In this document: in pieces, positions 1 through 4,462 of the stretch
How positions within the stretch are numbered: the first letter of the stretch is position 1
Layout: each line of letters opens with the position of its first letter
Origin: an uncultured Clostridia bacterium
Lineage (GTDB): Bacteria > Bacillota > Clostridia > Christensenellales > Aristaeellaceae
Direction of reading: 5' to 3'
DNA length: 12,421 bases
Assembly: GCA_934647145.1 (NCBI GenBank)
Contig: CAKUFB010000056.1
Coordinates: 1-12,421 of the forward strand
Program-made: the position numbers and the translations under genes
Notes under the pieces: generated by a model
What the model saw: the letters and a program-made list of their open reading frames with translations, nothing else
What the model was told of the DNA's origin: nothing
Databases searched by the model: none

Positions 1-174
1 GTTTTCGGCGACCTGTCGAAATACTGGATCGCCGACCGCGGAAATCGCGCCCTCCGTCGCTATGGCGAGGTTTTCGCCTTGCGCGACCAGACGGCGTTCG
101 TCATGACCGAGCGCGTAGACGGAAAGCTGATCGTCCCCGAGGCGGTGAAGGTCATCCAGATGGCAGCTGAATAA
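1..174 (+). CDS. Phage major capsid protein, HK97 family (C-terminal fragment)
   Basis: This is the last 57 codons of a gene that begins left of the window; frame 1 is open from base 1 to TAA at 172-174. The peptide opens with DLSKYWIADRGN and continues through QTAFVMTERVDGKLIVPEAV to VIQMAAE. This is the usual C-terminal signature of HK97-fold major capsid proteins: the Y-x-I-x-D-R stretch of the axial domain, then F-x-x-x-x-R-x-D-G-K and P-E-A-V/I at the end. In phages this protein builds the icosahedral shell. No further head or tail gene follows, only a hairpin and then a recombinase cassette, so it is either the last structural gene before the integration module or a remnant. Only the tail is visible, so integrity of the whole gene cannot be judged. 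Confidence 0.85.
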   Translation, partial: VFGDLSKYWIADRGNRALRRYGEVFALRDQTAFVMTERVDGKLIVPEAVKVIQMAAE

Positions 175-188
175 ACTCAAAATATTTT

Positions 189-220
189 AGCTGCGGCGGA
201 CGCAGGTTCGCCGCAGTTTT
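189..220 (+). terminator. Probable intrinsic terminator after the capsid gene
   Basis: An 8-bp GC-rich stem (CTGCGGCG at 191-198 with CGCCGCAG at 209-216), extendable by A-T and G-T pairs, has a 10-nt loop and is followed by TTTT at 217-220. It begins 15 nt after the capsid stop. The T-run is short, so termination may be partial. Position and shape fit the end of a late transcription unit. Confidence 0.6.
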
Positions 221-233
221 CAATGATGCAAAG

Positions 234-276
234 CTTCAAGAAAACAAAACTTCAAGAATTCCATGCTGCACAGCAT
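234..276. repeat. Short direct repeat pair and palindrome ahead of the recombinase cassette
   Basis: CTTCAAGAA occurs at 234-242 and again at 250-258, 16 bp apart start to start. It is followed by a perfect palindrome, ATGCTG-CA-CAGCAT, at 263-276. These lie in the 133-bp gap between the capsid stop and the first cassette gene, where a promoter/operator or recombinase site would be expected. No clear -35/-10 pair is visible. The function is unknown; an operator or accessory recombinase site is inference only. Confidence 0.4.
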
Positions 277-307
277 TCCGGCCCATGGCCGATTCTTGGA
301 GGAATGT

Positions 308-700
308 ATGCTCCCTTCTCAAAAAGACGCGCTTCGGCGTATGCGCGAAAACGGTAAGAGCTACGGCCAGATTGCCGCGGCTCTCGGCCTTTCAGAGAAC
401 ACCGTAAAATCCTACTGCCGCCGCACGGGCCTGCAAACGTTCGTCGCACGGACAATCTGCCCGCAATGCGGAAAAATCCTGCTTCCCGAAAAACATGGCC
501 GCCGCCGCTTCTGCTCGGATGCGTGCCGGTATGCCTGGGCCTATTCGCATCGGATACTCGGGCCGCAGAACGCGATTCAAAAACAGTGCGCCGCCTGCAA
601 AAAGTCCTTTTTCAGTTATCCGTCCAGCCATCGGAAATACTGCTCCCACGGCTGCTATATCGCCGACCGCTACGGAAGGGAGGCGGCGCGCCATGGATAA
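308..700 (+). CDS. HTH and double zinc-finger DNA-binding protein of a recombinase cassette
   Basis: A 130-residue protein. Residues about 8-39 (RMRENGKSYGQIAAALGLSE, then NTVKSYCRR) form a sigma-70 region-4-like helix-turn-helix. Two small zinc-finger modules follow: CPQC at 51-54 with C69 and C73, and CAAC at 94-97 with C112 and C116. I chose ATG 308 over the in-frame ATG at 263 because GGAGGA (298-303) lies just before 308 and conserved-looking sequence starts there. Proteins of this build commonly sit directly upstream of tandem large serine recombinases in Clostridia; their job is not established to my knowledge, and a role as regulator or recombination accessory is inferred. The stop overlaps the next gene by 8 nt, indicating coupled translation. 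Confidence 0.75.
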   Translation: MLPSQKDALRRMRENGKSYGQIAAALGLSENTVKSYCRRTGLQTFVARTICPQCGKILLPEKHGRRRFCSDACRYAWAYSHRILGPQNAIQKQCAACKKSFFSYPSSHRKYCSHGCYIADRYGREAARHG

Positions 701-923
701 AAAGCAGGCCGAACGGAACCGCAATTATCTGGCAGGCGTGGCCATGCTCGCGGAAATGCTGGACAAAGGGCTGATTAATGAAGCCGACTACTCGGCGCTT
801 GAAACAGAATATGCAGCGAAATTTCTGCCTCTTTTTCGTTGCGAAAAGCCTTGCTTTTCATCGACCCTTCTTATAAGACAGACTGACGAAGGGAGGCAAT
901 GCAATGAACCGAATCATTCATAA
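693..923 (+). CDS. Small SHOCT-like protein of the recombinase cassette
   Basis: A 76-residue protein preceded by GGGAGG at 678-683 (9-nt spacing). Residues about 10-48 (NRNYLAGVAMLAEMLDKGLI, then the NEADYSALETEYAAKF region) match the SHOCT pattern: a short helix pair with a 'L-x-x-G-L-I-x-x-x-E-Y/F' core. The remaining ~25 residues (about 50-76) have no recognisable fold. The gene overlaps the HTH gene by 8 nt and the first recombinase by 20 nt, so four genes run as one coupled unit. Small SHOCT proteins are frequent neighbours of clostridial serine recombinases. A role as a directionality or oligomerisation partner is possible but is inference. Confidence 0.65.
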   Translation: MDKKQAERNRNYLAGVAMLAEMLDKGLINEADYSALETEYAAKFLPLFRCEKPCFSSTLLIRQTDEGRQCNEPNHS

Positions 924-2202
924 AATCACCCCGGCAATACCAAAAGCGCCGAAGCTGGTGAATGTGGCGGCTTATGCCCGTGTTTCCATGGAAAAGGAAA
1001 CCATGCTGCATTCTTTCTCCGCGCAGGTCAGCTATTACAGTGAGAAAATTCAGAAGCATCCCGGCTGGAGTTATGCGGGCGTATACGCAGACAGAGCTTT
1101 GACCGGTACGAAATCCGAGAGGCCGGAATTCCAGCGTCTTTTGGCCGATTGCCGGGCCGGGAAGATCGATCTGGTACTGACGAAAAGCATTAGCCGTTTT
1201 GCCCGCAATACGGTCACGCTGCTGGAAACCGTGCGCGAGCTGAAGGCACTGGGGATCGACGTTTTCTTCGAGGAACAGAATATACACTCTATGAGCGGGG
1301 ATGGCGAGCTGCTGCTAACCATCCTCGCTTCATATGCGCAGGAGGAAAGCCGCTCGGTTTCGGAAAATTGCACCTGGCGGATTCGCAAGAAATTCGAGCA
1401 AGGCATTCCCACCACTTCGCAAATGAACGGTCTGAAATTCGATCATGGGAAAGTTGAGGTCATTCCTCAGGAGGCAGCCATTATAAAAATGATCTTTCAT
1501 TTTCGGCTGGCGGGCATGGGCAAAAACGCGATCAGCCGAGAACTGAACGAGTTAGGGATTCCGGCGAAAAACGGTGGCATCTGGCATGAAAGCGTGATTG
1601 ATACGATCTTACGAAACGAAAAGTATCAGGGTGACCTTGTGCTGCAGAAATACTTTCGAACGGATCATCTGAGAAAAATCGACTGCAGGAACAAAGGGGA
1701 ACTGCCCAAGTATGTGGTTCGCGACAATCACGAGGCCATTATTCCCCGCGAGGAATTTGCGGCTGTACAGCGGATCATACAAAAGAAGGCTGCCGAATTT
1801 CCAGAAGGCTATGGCGTTCACAACGAGTTTCCTTTTACCCGGAAGTTGGTCTGCGCCCATTGCGGCAGGAACTATCAGCGGCGCTTGAACAATGGAAAGC
1901 TGGCGTGGCAGTGCTACACCTATATGGTACGCGGCAAAAAATACTGTCCGGCCAAGCAGATTCATGAAAGCATTCTGGAAAGCGTCAGTGCGCAGGTACT
2001 TGGTCAGCTCAAGTTTGACAATGCGGTCTTTCAAAAAGAAATACGCTGCATCCATGTATATCCGGAAAACCGGCTGGTTTATGAATTCTATGACGGACAT
2101 ACAAAGGAAGCATATTGGAAAGATCCTTCAAGGCGAGATAGCTGGACGCCGGAAATGAAAGCGCGCGCCGCCGAGCAAATGCGCAGGAGGTATGCAAAAT
2201 GA
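904..2202 (+). CDS. Large serine recombinase 1 (short form)
   Basis: A 432-residue site-specific DNA recombinase of the resolvase/invertase superfamily. The N-terminal catalytic domain (about 20-160) contains YARVS, placing the nucleophile at Ser28, and SISRFARN at 95-102 with the catalytic arginines R98 and R101. A recombinase DNA-binding domain follows (about 170-290), then a zinc ribbon with Cys317, Cys320, Cys337 and Cys348. It starts at ATG 904 with GGGAGG at 891-896 (7-nt spacing). Unlike the next gene it lacks the long coiled-coil arm after the ribbon and ends with a ~60-residue basic tail. Such arms mediate synapsis and directionality in phiC31-like integrases, so this copy may depend on its partner. 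The stop codon overlaps the next start (ATGA). Confidence 0.95.
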   Translation: MNRIIHKITPAIPKAPKLVNVAAYARVSMEKETMLHSFSAQVSYYSEKIQKHPGWSYAGVYADRALTGTKSERPEFQRLLADCRAGKIDLVLTKSISRFARNTVTLLETVRELKALGIDVFFEEQNIHSMSGDGELLLTILASYAQEESRSVSENCTWRIRKKFEQGIPTTSQMNGLKFDHGKVEVIPQEAAIIKMIFHFRLAGMGKNAISRELNELGIPAKNGGIWHESVIDTILRNEKYQGDLVLQKYFRTDHLRKIDCRNKGELPKYVVRDNHEAIIPREEFAAVQRIIQKKAAEFPEGYGVHNEFPFTRKLVCAHCGRNYQRRLNNGKLAWQCYTYMVRGKKYCPAKQIHESILESVSAQVLGQLKFDNAVFQKEIRCIHVYPENRLVYEFYDGHTKEAYWKDPSRRDSWTPEMKARAAEQMRRRYAK

Positions 2203-3791
2203 GCGAAGCAAACGCCTATACGCCCAAGGTCACGGTGGTGCCCGCAACACTGAACCGCTTTACCGCCGCGCCGATCCACAGCACTCGCAAGCGCCGCGTG
2301 GCGGCCTACGCCCGCGTTTCTACCAACGACGAGGAACAGGCCAACAGCTACGAGGCGCAGGTCAGCCACTACACCCGCCACATTCAGGAAAATCCGGAGT
2401 GGGAATTTGTTTCGGTGTACGCCGACAAGGGCATCACCGGCACCAGCACGAAAAAGCGCGAGCAATTCAACGACATGGTGCAAGACTCGCTGAACGGAAA
2501 GATCGACCTGATTATCACCAAGTCCGTTTCCCGCTTCGCCCGCAATACAGTCGATACATTGACCACCATCCGCCTGCTCAAGGAGCACGGCGTGGAGGTA
2601 TACTTCGAGGAACAGAATATCTACTCGTTGGATTCCAAGGGCGAGCTGCTGCTCACGATCATGTCCTCGCTGGCCCAAGAGGAAAGCCGGAATATTTCCG
2701 AAAACGTGACATGGGGCATGAGAAAGCGCTTTGCCGACGGCAAGGTGGCGCTGCCTTACAAACATTTTCTCGGCTATAAAAAAGGCGCGGACGGTATTCC
2801 GGAAATCGTGCCCGAGGAAGCTGCTATCGTCAAGCTGATATATCGCCTGTTCATGGAGGGAAAATCACCCGCGTACATCGCGCGATTTCTTTCCTCCTGC
2901 AATATTCCTTCGCCTGCCGGGAGGCCGCAATGGCGGCCCGAAACGGTAAAAAGCATTCTGTCCAACGAGAAATACAAGGGCGACGCCATCCTGCAAAAGA
3001 CCTTCTGCACGGATTTCCTGACCAAGAAAATGAAGGTAAACGAGGGCGAGGTTCCCCAGTATTACGTTGAAAACAGCCATCCCGCTATCATTTCTCCGGA
3101 AATGTTCGAAGCCGTACCGGCAGAACTTGCCAAACGTAAACGCTCCAATCATCGGAATTACACGCCGCATTGCTTTTCTGGACGTATCTTATGCGACGAA
3201 TGCGGAGCATTATATGGCAGCAAGGTGTGGAATTCCCGCACGCAATACAAGGCAACGGTGTGGCAATGCAATAATAAACACTTCAGCCATACACATTGTT
3301 CCACGCCAAGCCTGCGCAATGAAACCATTGAGGATGGCTTTGTCATGGCGATCAACCGGCTGCTGAAAAATAAGGATGAGATCATCCGGTTGTGCGAAAA
3401 AGTCATGAATAAGCGCTGCGATATTTCTGACTTGGAAGATCAAAAAGCAAAGCTGCAGGCAGAGTTGGAAGTGACCTGCGGCTTGATGGAACGGCTCATT
3501 GCCATGAACGCCGCTACGGCAATGGATCAGGACGAGTACAACCGGCAGTTCGCGGAATATGAGGCTCGTTACAACGAAACTCGCCGGTGCATTGCAGATG
3601 TGGAATCTGAGCAGAAACAGCGCATCGCTAAGCGCGGTAAACTGACAGAATATCTGGAGACGCTAAGGAATCAAGGCCTCATTTCGAGCTTTAATGAAAC
3701 GCTGTGGTACGGCACGGTGGAGCAGGTGCGCGTAACGATTGAAGGAAATCTGCGCTTTATTTTCCGAGACGGACAGGAAATAACGGTCTGA
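2199..3791 (+). CDS. Large serine recombinase 2 (with coiled coil)
   Basis: A 530-residue large serine recombinase. YARVS places the nucleophile at Ser41; SVSRFARN at 109-116 carries R112 and R115. The recombinase DNA-binding domain spans about 185-310 and the zinc ribbon uses Cys332, Cys335, Cys357 and Cys367. Residues about 405-485 are charged and heptad-like (DLEDQKAKLQAEL and onward), the coiled coil typical of integrating serine recombinases, followed by a short C-terminal strand-rich segment (TVEQVRVTIEGNLRFIF). It shares the YARVS, SRFARN, YFEEQNI and GELLLTI motifs with recombinase 1 but is clearly diverged from it. Translation is coupled by an ATGA overlap. The pair most likely integrates and excises the surrounding element; whether they act as a heteromer or on separate sites cannot be told here. 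Confidence 0.95.
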   Translation: MSEANAYTPKVTVVPATLNRFTAAPIHSTRKRRVAAYARVSTNDEEQANSYEAQVSHYTRHIQENPEWEFVSVYADKGITGTSTKKREQFNDMVQDSLNGKIDLIITKSVSRFARNTVDTLTTIRLLKEHGVEVYFEEQNIYSLDSKGELLLTIMSSLAQEESRNISENVTWGMRKRFADGKVALPYKHFLGYKKGADGIPEIVPEEAAIVKLIYRLFMEGKSPAYIARFLSSCNIPSPAGRPQWRPETVKSILSNEKYKGDAILQKTFCTDFLTKKMKVNEGEVPQYYVENSHPAIISPEMFEAVPAELAKRKRSNHRNYTPHCFSGRILCDECGALYGSKVWNSRTQYKATVWQCNNKHFSHTHCSTPSLRNETIEDGFVMAINRLLKNKDEIIRLCEKVMNKRCDISDLEDQKAKLQAELEVTCGLMERLIAMNAATAMDQDEYNRQFAEYEARYNETRRCIADVESEQKQRIAKRGKLTEYLETLRNQGLISSFNETLWYGTVEQVRVTIEGNLRFIFRDGQEITV

Positions 3792-3807
3792 GCATCCGTG
3801 TAATGGT

Positions 3808-3866
3808 ATGCACACCCCATGCGCAACAAACAGCCAGCAAGGCGCTATATGCATAGGGGTGTGCAT
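3808..3866. repeat. Long inverted repeat just downstream of the recombinases
   Basis: Arms ATGCACACCCC (3808-3818) and GGGGTGTGCAT (3856-3866) are a perfect 11-bp inverted repeat. It extends inward by ATGC (3819-3822) with GCAT (3851-3854) across a single bulged A. The loop is 28 nt. It starts 17 bp after the recombinase 2 stop and is followed by TATTTT. It may be a transcription terminator with a long loop, or a recombinase binding or attachment site; the sequence does not decide between them. Confidence 0.6.
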
Positions 3867-3876
3867 TATTTTGATA

Positions 3877-3993
3877 TTAGAAATGCGACGAATCCTCATA
3901 GAAAAAGCCGCCCACAAGCCGTTGCGTGTACTCCTGCAAAACGAACTCGAATAGGCGGCAGTTTCCGGCATATTTGCAGGTATAGCAAAAGAC
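3877..3993 (-). pseudogene. Possible C-terminal gene remnant near the element edge
   Basis: Minus-strand frame open from 3993 to a TAA at 3877-3879, with an in-frame stop directly upstream (3994-3996) and no ATG. The 38 codons include CKYAGNCRLFEFVLQEYT and end GGFFYEDSSHF. The composition looks more protein-like than random: spaced cysteines, amphipathic pattern, acidic-aromatic tail. I do not recognise the family. It could be a gene tail cut off by integration or a chance reading frame. A rival reading frame on the same strand is longer but looks less natural. Confidence 0.25.
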
Positions 3994-4017
3994 TCACCAC
4001 ATTGGGTGAGTCTTTTT
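3987..4017. terminator. Bidirectional intrinsic terminator between the mobile element and tRNA-Leu
   Basis: GACTCACC (3991-3998) pairs with GGTGAGTC (4005-4012), extended by the flanking A and T runs, with a 6-nt loop. TTTTT follows on the plus strand and TTTT on the minus strand. It can end transcripts of the recombinase cassette and also the minus-strand tRNA-Leu transcript, whose 3' end lies 24 nt away. Because it serves the tRNA, it is probably chromosomal and places the element junction to its left. Confidence 0.8.
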
Positions 4018-4040
4018 ATACCAACTAATGTCGGTATTCA

Positions 4041-4357
4041 TGGTGCTGATGGTGGGACTCGAACCCACACGCCGAAAGGGCAAGGGATTTTCCTGCCGCA
4101 CTATGTTGCCATAGCCGCGAGGGCGTTGCGGTCTGGACTATGTCTTCGCCATGCCCGGGGGAGACCGGGTTTAGGCGGCCGGTATATAGTCTCTACACGT
4201 TTACAATGGGAGCCATTGACTTAGCTCGGCGTTGTCCGCGAGGGAGGTTCGCCGAATTAGCCGGCATTCACGCGCAGGGTTTCCCCGTGCGGTGCTCCGC
4301 GGCGGCCTCTGAGGGCCGCGCCAAAGTCCCCTGTGTCTGCCATTCCACCACATCAGC
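4041..4357 (-). tRNA. tRNA-Leu(UAA), interrupted by a group I intron in the anticodon loop
   Basis: The 5' exon is 4357-4324 (34 nt) and the 3' exon 4091-4041 (51 nt). Joined they give an 85-nt class II tRNA. The acceptor GCTGATG (4357-4351) pairs perfectly with CATCAGC (4051-4045); the discriminator is A (4044) and CCA is encoded (4043-4041). D-arm GTG...CAC is present. The anticodon stem is GGGGA with TCCCT and the loop is CTT|AAAA, giving anticodon UAA. A variable arm GCC-CTTTC-GGC and a T-arm GTGGG-TTCGAGT-CCCAC complete the fold. The anticodon is split after U34, the position known from cyanobacterial and plastid tRNA-Leu(UAA) introns. It decodes UUA (and UUG by wobble) once spliced. A standard tRNA scan may miss it because of the 232-nt insert. 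Confidence 0.93.
4092..4323 (-). ncRNA. Group I self-splicing intron in tRNA-Leu(UAA)
   Basis: 232 nt between U34 and A35, ending in G (4092). Visible helices (minus-strand order): P1, exon CUU plus intron U (4326-4323) with GGAG (4298-4295), putting U34 in the splice-site U-G wobble; P2 hairpin 4291-4273 with GAAA loop; P3, GCCGG 4265-4261 with CCGGC 4182-4178; P4, TTCGGCG 4256-4250 with CGCCGAG 4231-4225; P5, TCC with GGA (4245-4235); P6, CAATGG-CTC-CCATTG (4218-4204); P7, GACTAT 4191-4186 with ATAGTC 4141-4136; P8, CGCC and CCCGG with CCGGG and GGCG (4177-4147); P9 hairpin CTATG-GCAA-CATAG (4114-4101). The P, Q, R and S core boxes resemble cyanobacterial tRNA-Leu introns (IC3 type by analogy). 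No ORF, hence no homing endonuclease. Confidence 0.92.
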
Positions 4358-4367
4358 AAGCCGTTCA

Positions 4368-4396
4368 ATTATAGCATCTTTTCCGCGGAAAGTCAA
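4368..4396 (-). promoter_or_regulatory. Sigma-A promoter of the tRNA-Leu gene
   Basis: On the minus strand, -35 TTGACT (4396-4391) and -10 TATAAT (4373-4368) are separated by exactly 17 bp. The -10 box ends 10 nt before the first base of the tRNA (4357). Near-consensus strength is what a stable-RNA gene needs, and it supports the tRNA being expressed despite its intron. Confidence 0.9.
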
Positions 4397-4409
4397 CGCG
4401 CTGCGGCAC

Positions 4410-4450
4410 AAAAAAGCGCCTGCGAAGAAGCGCTTGGCCTCTTCGCAGGC
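4410..4450 (-). terminator. Intrinsic terminator of the peptidoglycan-binding protein gene
   Basis: GCCTGCGAAGA (minus-strand 5' arm, 4450-4440) pairs with its complement (4428-4418), an 11-bp stem with an 11-nt loop, followed on the minus strand by a T6 run at 4415-4410. It lies 12 nt after the stop codon of the minus-strand gene ending at 4463, and only 13 nt before the tRNA promoter. It insulates the two transcription units. Confidence 0.9.
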
Positions 4451-4462
4451 AGATTGTGCAGT

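Noticed and set aside
4041..4357. tRNA-Leu as the integration site of the left-hand element
   Set aside because: The tRNA is complete on both sides of the intron, no duplicated 3' tRNA fragment is seen in the window, and tRNA-gene targeting is characteristic of tyrosine, not large serine, recombinases.
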